This document shows positions 8,100 through 16,681 of a stretch of DNA of 64,000 bases, one piece after another. The position numbers were made by a program, and so were the translations under genes. Origin of the DNA: Dyadobacter bucti (GTDB lineage Bacteria > Bacteroidota > Bacteroidia > Cytophagales > Spirosomataceae); NCBI RefSeq assembly GCF_005869225.1, contig NZ_SWFP01000002.1:558001-622000 (forward strand), given 5' to 3'. The notes under the pieces are model-generated. The model was given only the letters and a program-made list of their open reading frames with translations. It did no database searches and was not told the DNA's origin. Within the stretch, counting starts at the first letter, position 1, and every line of letters starts with the position of its first letter.

Positions 8100-9137
8100 T
8101 CAGGAAATTATAAAATTTTGTGATCTGCTGGTGGACTCCCTGGGTATCAGCTCACCCGAAAGGGTTACCTGTTCCGCCGGGAAATTAGTTTTACGAATGT
8201 GTTTGAGTAGTAGTTCGCACGCAATCTTCCCGATTTCATAAGCCGGCTCGGACACGGTGGAAAGTGTCGGGGAAATGATCTGCGAAATAGGATCGTTTGT
8301 GAAACCGACCACGCCTACTTCTTTTCCAACCTGCACGCTGAGCTTTTTCAAAGCAAGTATTGCCCCGATCCCCTTTCGGTCGTTGACTGCAAATATCGCA
8401 TCCGGCCGATCCTTTCCAGCCCCGAAAAGTTGCCGGACATCGGCCTCGCCATCCTGTTGTGAAAATCCTGAATGTATGATAACATCCTCATTCAGAGATA
8501 GTCCATATTTTTCCAGCGCCTTGTAATAACCCTTCATCCTGTTTTCAGTGAGGAACAAACCTTTCGGTCCGGTGATGTGGGCAATCCGTTTGTAGCCGCA
8601 ACTGATCAGGTGTTCAACCGCAGCAAAAGCCCCGTTGTAATCATCCTGCATCACTTTGGAGGTCTGGATTTCACTCGCAACCCGGTCGAAAAATACAACC
8701 GGCAAACCATCATCGATCATTTCCTGAAAGTGGGAGCAATTGTTGGCATGCGCTGATACACAAGCCAATAGACCATCGAGACTGCTTCCTGCCAGATTCT
8801 TGACAATCGTGACCTCCGCTTCCGGGGAATCATTGGTAAGGTATAAGATAATGTTGAACCCATTTTCCTGGGCAACCCGCTGAATCCCGGTAATGACTGT
8901 GGAAAAATAGTAATTGGTGATCGACGGAATGATGATGCCAAGGTTGTGCGTACTTCTTTGAACAAGTCCCGTAGCATTAAAATTGGGTTTGTAGTTCAAC
9001 TCCGCTGCCATGTCCAACACCTTCTGCCGGGTCTCGAAGCTCACATCATACTTATCCCGCAGCGCCCTTGATACGGTAGCTACCGAAATGTCGAGGGCTT
9101 TGGCAATGTCTTTAATGGTAATATATCGTCGGCGCAT
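8100..9137 (-). CDS. LacI/GalR-family transcriptional regulator of the SusCD-GH109 locus
   Basis: The 345-residue protein has the classical LacI helix-turn-helix at residues 4-50 (TIKDIAKALDISVATVSRALRDK, then the hinge-helix region LNYKPN), followed by a type-1 periplasmic-binding-protein domain (LGIIIPSITNYYFSTVITGIQ, GLPVVFFDRV, CGYKRIAHITGP, DAIFAVNDRKGIGA, VGVVGFTNDPI) running to the C-terminus. Such proteins repress or activate sugar genes in response to a sugar or sugar-phosphate effector. It is divergent from the SusC gene at 9381, and a large inverted repeat lies 24 bp upstream of its own start, which supports control of both itself and the SusC operon. The effector would be a galactosamine-type sugar if the locus assignment is right. 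Confidence 0.93.
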   Translation of the reverse strand: MRRRYITIKDIAKALDISVATVSRALRDKYDVSFETRQKVLDMAAELNYKPNFNATGLVQRSTHNLGIIIPSITNYYFSTVITGIQRVAQENGFNIILYLTNDSPEAEVTIVKNLAGSSLDGLLACVSAHANNCSHFQEMIDDGLPVVFFDRVASEIQTSKVMQDDYNGAFAAVEHLISCGYKRIAHITGPKGLFLTENRMKGYYKALEKYGLSLNEDVIIHSGFSQQDGEADVRQLFGAGKDRPDAIFAVNDRKGIGAILALKKLSVQVGKEVGVVGFTNDPISQIISPTLSTVSEPAYEIGKIACELLLKHIRKTNFPAEQVTLSGELIPRESTSRSQNFIIS

Positions 9138-9160
9138 AGAATTTTTTCAGCTCAGTTTTC

Positions 9161-9198
9161 CGGCAACGTTAACGTAAACGTTCTCGTTAACGTTGCCG
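9161..9198. promoter_or_regulatory. LacI operator: 14-bp arms inverted repeat
   Basis: Perfect arms CGGCAACGTTAACG (9161-9174) and CGTTAACGTTGCCG (9185-9198) flank a 10-bp centre. Each arm contains AACGTTAACG, itself near-palindromic, with the central CG steps typical of LacI-family sites, so two overlapping half-site registers are possible. It sits in the 243-bp gap between the divergent LacI and SusC genes. Confidence 0.75.
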
Positions 9199-9380
9199 CG
9201 ATTATTTTTCGGGTTTGATGTGGACGAGTTTTATAAACATTGTAAAATTACCGAAAATCCAAATTTAATTTTTAGATAAACCAGTTTAGCCACTTCTTAT
9301 TTCTTTCCGCACACAATTTTTAAAATATACCATTATGAACTTCTGACCATCCTGAATAATACACTTAAACCAGTTCATAT

Positions 9381-12300
9381 ATGATTCCTAAGCTACAAAA
9401 GAAAACGCTGTCACGAGCCCTGTTCATTTTTTTAATTCTGATCAGCCCCGGGTGGATTATGGCGCAAAATGCCGCTGAGATAACCGGAACCGTGGCGGAT
9501 AGCGTGACCAACACAGGTCTGCCGGGGGTAACTGTTGTCGTAAAAGGTACACAGAGGGGCACTACCACCGATGCAGAAGGACGCTATTCGATACCCGCCG
9601 GAGCTGCTGATATGCTTTCATTCAGCTTCGTCGGTTATGTTGGGAAAGAGATTGCTGTCGGAAACAAAACGAAGGTCGATGTGACCCTACAGCCGAGCGT
9701 CAATGCGCTGGATGAACTCGTGGTGGTAGGTTACGGCACCATGAAAAAGAGCGACCTGACCGGGGCCGTGATCCGGATTGATGCCAAGACTTTTAAAAAC
9801 CAGCCTATGACGCAGCTCACCGATATGCTTACCGGTACTGTGGCAGGCTTTAATGCCAACCAGGGTACTACTGCGGCGGGGGGAAGTTCTTTGCAGGTAC
9901 GGGGGCCGAAATCGCTGAACGCATCCACGAATCCGATGATCGTTATGGACGGGGTGATTTTCAACGGCAGCATTTCCGATGTAAACCCGGCCGATATAGA
10001 AACCGTCGACATTCTCAAAGATGCCAGCTCGGCGGCAGTGTTCGGGGCGCGGGCGGCCGGCGGTGTGATTTTGATCACTACCAAAAAAGGCACGACCGGA
10101 AAACCCACGATCAACTTTTCGACCAACATCGGTACTACCCAGACCACCAATGATTTCAAACCTTTTGACGCACAGGGCTATCTGACATTCAGAAGGGACC
10201 TGCTAAGGGGTATCAACCCCAATAATCCTTCGTTTTATTACGATAATCCGACACAACTGCCATCGGGTGTATCGTTGGAACAATGGAGGAACGCCAGTAA
10301 CAATCCCCAGGCCGACAATACGCAGGAATGGCTTGGAAGGCTGCGTTTTTTCCCGATCGAAACGGAAAATTATCTGGCAGGAAAAACAGTGGACTGGTAC
10401 AATGAAGTGATCAGGACAGGCCTGCGCCAGAATTACGACGTCAGCATAGGCGGCGGGAACAACAACCTTACTTACTACTGGTCAGTGGGGTATCAAAATA
10501 ACGAGGGATTAGTGCGTGGTGATAAATTCTCCACTTTACGCTCCCGGCTGAATGTGGATTTCAAGGTCACCGACTGGCTCAATGTGGGTGTCAACACGCA
10601 ATTTGCCGACCGGGACGAAAGTTCTGTCACGGCGAACCTTGGCCAGATGTTTATCATGAGCCCCTACGGTTCCATGTTTGAGCCGGACGGAAGTGTATCC
10701 TGGTTTCCAAACAGTTTCGCCACCGCCAACCCGATGATCAATTACTATGGCCAGGACCGCCTGAGAAAAGTAAGCACGCTTTTCGCCTCGATGTTCGCTA
10801 AAATAAAACTGCCTTTTGGCTTCGATTACAAGATATCTTTCCAGCCTCGTTTCGAATTTGCAAAAGATTACAAATTTTTCTCGTCGGAAACACTGGACGG
10901 CGGCTCTACCCGATCCAACGGATATGGGGTACGTGAGGACGGCAACAGTTACGAATATATCCTGGACAATCTCCTGCACTGGAACAAGCAGCTGGGCATA
11001 CACCAGTTCGACGTCACGCTGCTTTACAGCTCAGAACGGAACAGAGGCTGGTCTTCAAACATCAGCAACCAGACGTTTGTCCCGAATCAAAACCTTGGTT
11101 TTCACGGGCTCCAGTATGGTACCAATCCTACTGTCAGTACCAATGACACTCAGATCACCGGGGATGCAGCCATGGCACGTCTGAACTATACCCTGCTCGA
11201 CAAATATCTGATTACGGCCTCCGTAAGAAGGGACGGGTTTTCAGCATTCGGCACAAAACAGCCGCGGGCCACATTCCCCGCAGCCGCACTGGCCTGGAAA
11301 ATCTCGGAAGAAAAATTCTTCCATCTTGACTTCGTCAGCCACATGAAACTGCGGGTTTCCTATGGTGTAAACGGAAACCGTGATATAGGTGCATACTCGG
11401 CGCTTGCCCAGCTTCTGTCAACCCAGTACTACGACGGCTCCAATGTACAGGTGGGTGTTTACAACAGCACGCTGGCCAACCCCAACCTGGTGTGGGAAAA
11501 AACAAAATCCATCAATCTCGGTATGGACGTAGGCCTCCTGAAAAACCGCCTGGATGTGAGTATGGAGTACTACGACATGACCACTACGGATCTGCTTATG
11601 AACAGGTTACTACCTGAGATCACCGGGTTCAAGGAAATAACATCCAACCTGGGGGAACTGGGCAACAAAGGTTTTGAAATAACCATCAATACCGTCAATA
11701 CTGAAAAACGGAATTTCAGCTGGAGATCGAGCCTGGTGTTCTCGTTTAACCGAAATAAGATCAAAAGGCTTTTTGGAGATTACAGCGAAGAAACTGTTGA
11801 CGGCAAAACAGTAAGGACCGAACTTCCCGACTACACCAATGAATGGTTCCCCGGCCAGGCCCTGGACCGTGTCTGGAACTACGACGTGACGGGTATTTGG
11901 CAGGTAAGTGAAAAAGCGGCAGCCGAAGTGTACAAACTTCAGCCGGGGGATTTCAAGGCAACGGACACGGACGGAAATGGAAAATACGAGGCACTCGCAG
12001 ATAAACAATTCATCGGTTACCGCCAGCCAAGGTTCCGGATCGGTCTGAGAAATGAATTTACTTTCTTCAAGAATTTCTCCGCATCTATATTTCTCCGGAG
12101 CGAGCTGGGGCACATTGCACCGTTTGCGGAAGGACTTCGTACCGGCGGATCGGATACTTATGACAGAAGAAACACCAACGATTTCCCTTACTGGACGCCT
12201 GACAACCCGACCAATGATTACGCCCGCCTGAATACCAACACCAATGTTTTCGGGGGAGGTATCAAAGTATACAAATCGCTTTCGTTCCTGCGCGTTCAGG

Positions 12301-12509
12301 ATTTGAACGTGGCGTATGCGTTGCCAGCGCCGGTTGCACAACGTCTGAAACTGGGAAGCCTGCGGGTTTTTGCCTCAGCAAGAAACCTCTTCACTTTTAC
12401 AAAATGGCCGGGATGGGATCCTGAGGCCTGGACTCCCGATGGCAACGGCGTGCTCGTCAATGGTCCGATGCCCAAAAACCTGACCGTGGGTTTGAACCTG
12501 TCATTGTAA
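9381..12509 (+). CDS. SusC/RagA-family TonB-dependent outer-membrane transporter
   Basis: The 1042-residue protein carries an N-terminal signal sequence (LSRALFIFLILISPGWIMAQ, cleavage near residue 29), then a carboxypeptidase-D-like beta-sandwich (ITGTVADSVTNTGLPGVTVVVKGT, about 34-115), the DELVVVGYGTMKKSDLTGAV segment and plug domain (about 115-235), and the beta-barrel to the end, closing with NLTVGLNLSL, an outer-membrane terminal strand. It imports glycan fragments across the outer membrane with the SusD lipoprotein encoded 27 bp downstream. There is no STN domain, fitting control by LacI rather than by a FecR/sigma cascade. With GH109 and NagB downstream the ligand is probably a GalNAc-containing oligosaccharide or glycopeptide (inference). 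Confidence 0.93.
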   Translation: MIPKLQKKTLSRALFIFLILISPGWIMAQNAAEITGTVADSVTNTGLPGVTVVVKGTQRGTTTDAEGRYSIPAGAADMLSFSFVGYVGKEIAVGNKTKVDVTLQPSVNALDELVVVGYGTMKKSDLTGAVIRIDAKTFKNQPMTQLTDMLTGTVAGFNANQGTTAAGGSSLQVRGPKSLNASTNPMIVMDGVIFNGSISDVNPADIETVDILKDASSAAVFGARAAGGVILITTKKGTTGKPTINFSTNIGTTQTTNDFKPFDAQGYLTFRRDLLRGINPNNPSFYYDNPTQLPSGVSLEQWRNASNNPQADNTQEWLGRLRFFPIETENYLAGKTVDWYNEVIRTGLRQNYDVSIGGGNNNLTYYWSVGYQNNEGLVRGDKFSTLRSRLNVDFKVTDWLNVGVNTQFADRDESSVTANLGQMFIMSPYGSMFEPDGSVSWFPNSFATANPMINYYGQDRLRKVSTLFASMFAKIKLPFGFDYKISFQPRFEFAKDYKFFSSETLDGGSTRSNGYGVREDGNSYEYILDNLLHWNKQLGIHQFDVTLLYSSERNRGWSSNISNQTFVPNQNLGFHGLQYGTNPTVSTNDTQITGDAAMARLNYTLLDKYLITASVRRDGFSAFGTKQPRATFPAAALAWKISEEKFFHLDFVSHMKLRVSYGVNGNRDIGAYSALAQLLSTQYYDGSNVQVGVYNSTLANPNLVWEKTKSINLGMDVGLLKNRLDVSMEYYDMTTTDLLMNRLLPEITGFKEITSNLGELGNKGFEITINTVNTEKRNFSWRSSLVFSFNRNKIKRLFGDYSEETVDGKTVRTELPDYTNEWFPGQALDRVWNYDVTGIWQVSEKAAAEVYKLQPGDFKATDTDGNGKYEALADKQFIGYRQPRFRIGLRNEFTFFKNFSASIFLRSELGHIAPFAEGLRTGGSDTYDRRNTNDFPYWTPDNPTNDYARLNTNTNVFGGGIKVYKSLSFLRVQDLNVAYALPAPVAQRLKLGSLRVFASARNLFTFTKWPGWDPEAWTPDGNGVLVNGPMPKNLTVGLNLSL

Positions 12510-12536
12510 TTCACGAAGAAATCAACAGAAGAAATT

Positions 12537-14294
12537 ATGAAACGTCTTATCACAATATCTTTTTCAATAGTCATTCTCCTTCTTACCCAGACATCCTGTG
12601 ACAAGGACTGGCTGAAACCCGAGCCGCTGTCTTTTTTCAGCCCGGAAAATGTGTATACCGATAAAGCAGGCTTTGAATCCCTGCTGATCACGATGCGGAA
12701 AGACATCAAGAATGAAAATACCAGTGCGATGCCCAACCTGACCATGGAGTTCGCTGCCTCGGATCTGGCTTCGCCCTGGTCACAACTGGATTTTTACAAC
12801 CTGACCCCTAACACAGACCAGTACTACCGGTTTCTGGCTATGTTCACAGTCTGGTACAGCTCTATCAAAAATGCCAACGTACTCATTACCAGGATTGATG
12901 ACATCGAATGGGCATCCGAACAGGAACGCAACGCGATTCTGGCGGAGGCATACTGGCACCGCGCCTACTGGTATTACAGGCTGGTCAATTCGTACGGTGA
13001 TGTGCCTTTCATCAGTCAGGAAATTCAGGGTGCAAAGCTTGATTTTCAAACACATAGCCGATGGACAATCCTGAATAAGATCCAGTCTGATCTTGAGTAT
13101 GCCGCGCAGTGGCTTCCTGTCACTGCCAAAGCCGGAGCGATTTCCCAGGGTGCGGCAAACCATTTGCTGACCAAGGTTTATCTCGCCAATACAGAATATG
13201 ATAAGGCGATCGAAGCCGCAACGAAGGTAATCACCGGCCCTTACGCACTCATGACCCAGCGTTTCGGGGTTGATGCCGCCAAGGTGGGAAGAAATCTGAT
13301 GTGGGATCTGCACCGCCCCAAAAACTTCAATACGGCACAGAATACAGAGACCATACTTGCCTCTGTGGACCGTTTTGAAGCACCTCCGGGAGCCCGGTCG
13401 GTAGGGCTTTATACCATGCGGATGTACAATTGCCAGTGGTTTCAGCCACAGGTGCTCGACAGCCAGGGCAAGCCGGGTATGACTGCCAGCGGCCCGATGT
13501 ACGATTCGCTTGGAAGGGGCAATGCGAACATCCGCCTGACGGGGTATTATCAGTACGACATCTGGTCGTACAAGGGTGCAACATGGAAAAATACGACCGA
13601 CCTGAGAAGAGCCGATATCAACTGGGTGGATAAGCATGAACTCCGCTACAACAATCCGGTTTCCGTGGATTTCGGGAAGGTCGTCAATACGGCTTATCTG
13701 GCAGCGCAGGTAGACACTTTCAAGCATGTGTACGCCATGCCGCACTACATTATGTACGTTCCGCAGGACGATCCGAAGGCTCAGCCTATGGGTGGAAACG
13801 GCGACTGGTATGTTTTCAGGCTGGCCGAAACTTATCTGCTGAGAGCTGAGGCATACTACTGGAAAAACCAGTTTGCACTGGCTGCCGACGATATCAACAA
13901 AGTGCGGACGAGGGCCAATGCATTGCCTATCAGTGCCGGGGAAGTAACGATCGATTTTATCATGAACGAGCGCGGACGTGAGCTTTTTGCCGAAGAACCC
14001 CGGCATTCCGAGCTGGTCAGGGTTTCCTATATCATGGCCAAGTCTAATCTGGGAGGTTACAGTCTGAGTAATTTCAGTGAGAAAAATTTCTTTTTCGACC
14101 GGGTTATGAAATACAACAACACCTACGAAAAGAAAATCCAGCTCCTCGGAAATACAGCCAATATGGCACCATTCCATGTACTTTGGCCGGTACCTTCGCT
14201 GGTGATTACCGCCAATACCAAGGGGGTTATCAACCAGAATGTGGGTTACGACGGGGCGGATAAAAACGTAGCGCCGCTCACTGTAATAGAATAG
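12537..14294 (+). CDS. SusD/RagB-family glycan-binding lipoprotein
   Basis: The 585-residue protein starts with a lipoprotein signal: MKRLITISFSIVILLLTQTSC with the lipobox cysteine at residue 21. SusD hallmarks follow: a tetratricopeptide-like helical first half (AYWHRAYWYYRLVNSYGDVPFI near 140-165) and the AETYLLRAEAYYWKNQFALAADDINKVRTRAN block near 425-455, with FIMNERGRELFAEEPRHSELVR after it. It would sit on the cell surface as the lid of the SusC barrel. The gene lies 27 bp after SusC and 59 bp before the GH109 gene. Confidence 0.93.
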   Translation: MKRLITISFSIVILLLTQTSCDKDWLKPEPLSFFSPENVYTDKAGFESLLITMRKDIKNENTSAMPNLTMEFAASDLASPWSQLDFYNLTPNTDQYYRFLAMFTVWYSSIKNANVLITRIDDIEWASEQERNAILAEAYWHRAYWYYRLVNSYGDVPFISQEIQGAKLDFQTHSRWTILNKIQSDLEYAAQWLPVTAKAGAISQGAANHLLTKVYLANTEYDKAIEAATKVITGPYALMTQRFGVDAAKVGRNLMWDLHRPKNFNTAQNTETILASVDRFEAPPGARSVGLYTMRMYNCQWFQPQVLDSQGKPGMTASGPMYDSLGRGNANIRLTGYYQYDIWSYKGATWKNTTDLRRADINWVDKHELRYNNPVSVDFGKVVNTAYLAAQVDTFKHVYAMPHYIMYVPQDDPKAQPMGGNGDWYVFRLAETYLLRAEAYYWKNQFALAADDINKVRTRANALPISAGEVTIDFIMNERGRELFAEEPRHSELVRVSYIMAKSNLGGYSLSNFSEKNFFFDRVMKYNNTYEKKIQLLGNTANMAPFHVLWPVPSLVITANTKGVINQNVGYDGADKNVAPLTVIE

Positions 14295-14353
14295 TCGGAT
14301 GAAAATCCATTTAAGTAGAATCTGTATTTGATTAATAAATAAAACATACGATT

Positions 14354-15775
14354 ATGAATAAAAGAGAATTCCTGAAACTCACAGGGCTCGGTGGAATCGG
14401 GCTGGCGGGCAGTACCTTGCCACAAGGCTGCGCAACGGCAAAAACCACTGCAAATAATTTACCCGAAATCAAAAAACAAGCCGGAGGTGCTCACCGCCAG
14501 ACATTCAACATGTCGGGCTATGCCGCACCAAAAATCGATACGATCCGTATGGCATATCTGGGGCTCGGGAACCGGGGCGGCGGGGCGATCAAACGGATCA
14601 TCCATCTGGAAAATGTGGAGGTGAAGGCACTGTGTGATATCCGCCCGGAAAGTGTCAATAACGCTGCCAAAACTTTTACAGGTACTTCACATAAGCCCAC
14701 ATTGTATTCCGGAAGCGAGGATGAGTGGAAAAAAGTATGCGAACGCGACGACATCGACCTCATCTACATTTGCACACCCTGGCACCTGCATGCACCTATG
14801 GCCTTGTACGCTATGGAACACGGCAAGCATGTAGCCTGCGAAATCCCGGTAGCCACTACGGTTGAAGACTGCTGGAAGCTGGTAGAAACTTCGGAACGTA
14901 CCAAAAAGCACTGCATGATGCTGGAAAACTGCTGCTACGATTTTTTCGAGCTGCTGACGCTGAATATGGCGCGCCAGGGGTATTTCGGAGAGATCCTGCA
15001 CGTGGAAGGGGCCTATATCCATGACATTTATGAATCGTTTTTTGATACGACCAAACGTTACAATTTGTGGAGGCTCAGGGAAAACCAGAAAAACGGAAAC
15101 CTCTATCCAACCCACGGACTGGGGCCGGTAGCCCAGGTTTTGAACGTTAACAGGGGCGACTGTATGGATTATCTGGTGTCCACGGCTACCAATGATTTCA
15201 TGCTGGCTGAGAAGGCCAATGAATTGGCAAAGAAAGATCCCGCATTCAAGGAATTTGAAGGAAAAACTTTCCGCGGAAACATGAATACCACTACCATCCG
15301 AACGAAAAAAGGCAAGACGATCATGCTGCAGCACGATGTGACCTCGCCCAGACCTTATTCCCGTATCCACCAGATCAGCGGAACGAAAGGCAGCGCGTTG
15401 AAATATCCTGAACCAGGGCGTATTTCGCACGGTCACGAGTGGGTGTCGGCCGAAGAGTACAAAGAACTGGAAAAGAAATACCAGCCCGAGATCGTGAAAA
15501 GGATCGGCGAGCTCGCCAAAAAAGTAGGCGGCCACGGGGGTATGGATTTCCTGATGGACTGGCGCCTGATCGACTGCCTCCGCAACGGGCTTCCGCTGGA
15601 CCAGGATGTATATGATGCCGCGTCATGGAGTGTGATTGCACCGCTCAGCGAATGGTCGGTAGCGAACCGATCCAATTCGATTGATGTTCCTGATTTTACA
15701 TCCGGATCCTGGAAAACCAATCAGCCGGTTGATATTGAACTAAAAAAAGGAGGAAATACCCAGGTAAAGGCTTAA
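14354..15775 (+). CDS. GH109-type NAD-dependent alpha-N-acetylgalactosaminidase
   Basis: The 473-residue Gfo/Idh/MocA-fold protein has an export signal: MNKREFLKLTGLGGIGLAG resembles a Tat signal but with KR in place of RR, and LPQGC near residue 26 could be a lipobox. A Rossmann motif follows (MAYLGLGNRGGGAIKRI, near 68-84). Glycosidase-branch motifs are strong: YPTHGLGPVAQVLNVNRGD near 250-268 and MLQHDVTSPRPYSRIHQISGTKG near 325-345, both of which I associate with family GH109 rather than with soluble sugar dehydrogenases. GH109 enzymes cleave alpha-linked GalNAc using NAD for transient oxidation. The position between SusD and a NagB-family gene supports this. A related Gfo/Idh oxidoreductase with another sugar is the alternative. 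Confidence 0.85.
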   Translation: MNKREFLKLTGLGGIGLAGSTLPQGCATAKTTANNLPEIKKQAGGAHRQTFNMSGYAAPKIDTIRMAYLGLGNRGGGAIKRIIHLENVEVKALCDIRPESVNNAAKTFTGTSHKPTLYSGSEDEWKKVCERDDIDLIYICTPWHLHAPMALYAMEHGKHVACEIPVATTVEDCWKLVETSERTKKHCMMLENCCYDFFELLTLNMARQGYFGEILHVEGAYIHDIYESFFDTTKRYNLWRLRENQKNGNLYPTHGLGPVAQVLNVNRGDCMDYLVSTATNDFMLAEKANELAKKDPAFKEFEGKTFRGNMNTTTIRTKKGKTIMLQHDVTSPRPYSRIHQISGTKGSALKYPEPGRISHGHEWVSAEEYKELEKKYQPEIVKRIGELAKKVGGHGGMDFLMDWRLIDCLRNGLPLDQDVYDAASWSVIAPLSEWSVANRSNSIDVPDFTSGSWKTNQPVDIELKKGGNTQVKA

Positions 15776-15823
15776 ACCCACCCCATAATTCTTTTACCGA
15801 TACTAAAACACAAAAACGTTAGA

Positions 15824-16573
15824 ATGAAAATTGTAATATCAAATACCAGCAAGGAACTGGGCCAGGTGGCTGGCAGCGAAGCAGCAGATCTGATCCGTCA
15901 GACTATTTCAGAAAAAGGTAGGGCCAACATCATACTTGCCACAGGTACCAGCCAGTTTGAAACGATCAATCAGCTCATCACAGAAGAGATCGACTGGTCC
16001 AAAGTAACAATGTTCCACCTGGACGAATACATCGGAATGCCGGTTACCCACGGCGCCAGCTTCCGGAAATACCTGAAAGAACGGTTCCTTGAGAAAGTAT
16101 CCCCTCTTGAAAACAGTTACCTGATCAACGGAGAAACCGAGCCGGAAAAAGAGATTGAAAAACTGAATGAGCTCATTTCACAACATCCGATCGATGTTGC
16201 TTTGGTGGGCATCGGAGAAAACGGCCATCTTGCATTCAATGATCCTCCGGCTGATATGGATACTGAGGAGCCTTATATTGTTGTAAACCTCGACGAACCC
16301 TGCCGTTTGCAGCAAATGAACGAAGGATGGTTCGGCTCGCTGGAAGAAGTACCCGCCCAGGCGATCAGCATGTCGATCCGGCAGATTATGAAGTCGGCAC
16401 ACATCATTTGCTCCGTTCCCGACGAGCGGAAGGCGCAGGCGGTTAAAGACAGTCTCGAACAGGAAGTAAGCAACACTTTCCCTGCGAGCATTTTACAGCT
16501 ACACCAGGATTGTACTTTTTATCTGGATAAGGCTTCTGCGAGTTTATTGTCGGAGGTGACGTTGTCGCATTAA
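15824..16573 (+). CDS. NagB-family amino-sugar-6-phosphate deaminase/isomerase
   Basis: The 249-residue cytoplasmic protein has the deaminase signature motifs: LATGTSQFETINQL (about 39-52), the catalytic FHLDEYIGMP near 65-74 and VALVGIGENGHLAFNDPPAD near 126-145. The length is typical. Classical NagB converts glucosamine-6-phosphate to fructose-6-phosphate and ammonia. In this operon, downstream of a probable alpha-N-acetylgalactosaminidase, it could equally act on galactosamine-6-phosphate; sequence alone cannot decide. No deacetylase or kinase is encoded nearby, so those steps must come from elsewhere. It is the last gene of the LacI-controlled locus. Confidence 0.9.
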   Translation: MKIVISNTSKELGQVAGSEAADLIRQTISEKGRANIILATGTSQFETINQLITEEIDWSKVTMFHLDEYIGMPVTHGASFRKYLKERFLEKVSPLENSYLINGETEPEKEIEKLNELISQHPIDVALVGIGENGHLAFNDPPADMDTEEPYIVVNLDEPCRLQQMNEGWFGSLEEVPAQAISMSIRQIMKSAHIICSVPDERKAQAVKDSLEQEVSNTFPASILQLHQDCTFYLDKASASLLSEVTLSH

Positions 16574-16583
16574 GAAGGTTTTT

Positions 16584-16622
16584 GTCAGGCTGAGCGCCGC
16601 GACCCCGTGCGCTCAGCCCGAC
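16584..16622. terminator. Strong hairpin between convergent operons, terminator-like but without 3' T tract
   Basis: Arms GTCAGGCTGAGCGC (16584-16597) and GCGCTCAGCCCGAC (16609-16622) pair with a single mismatch. T residues precede rather than follow the stem on the plus strand, so an intrinsic-terminator role is uncertain; it separates NagB (ends 16573) from the DapA-family gene (ends 16682). Confidence 0.5.
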
Positions 16623-16681
16623 AACCATAAAATCTTACAATCAACCAATTACGCTGTCACACAGCGCAGTCGGAATGCTGC

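Noticed and set aside
12780..14177. A 465-codon frame antisense to the SusD gene
   Set aside because: It is a shadow of the SusD frame; translation has no coherent hydrophobic pattern or motif, whereas the plus-strand frame shows clear SusD motifs.
16584..16622. A possible riboswitch or attenuator
   Set aside because: It lies after the last gene of the locus and between convergent operons, so a hairpin between convergent ends is the simpler explanation.
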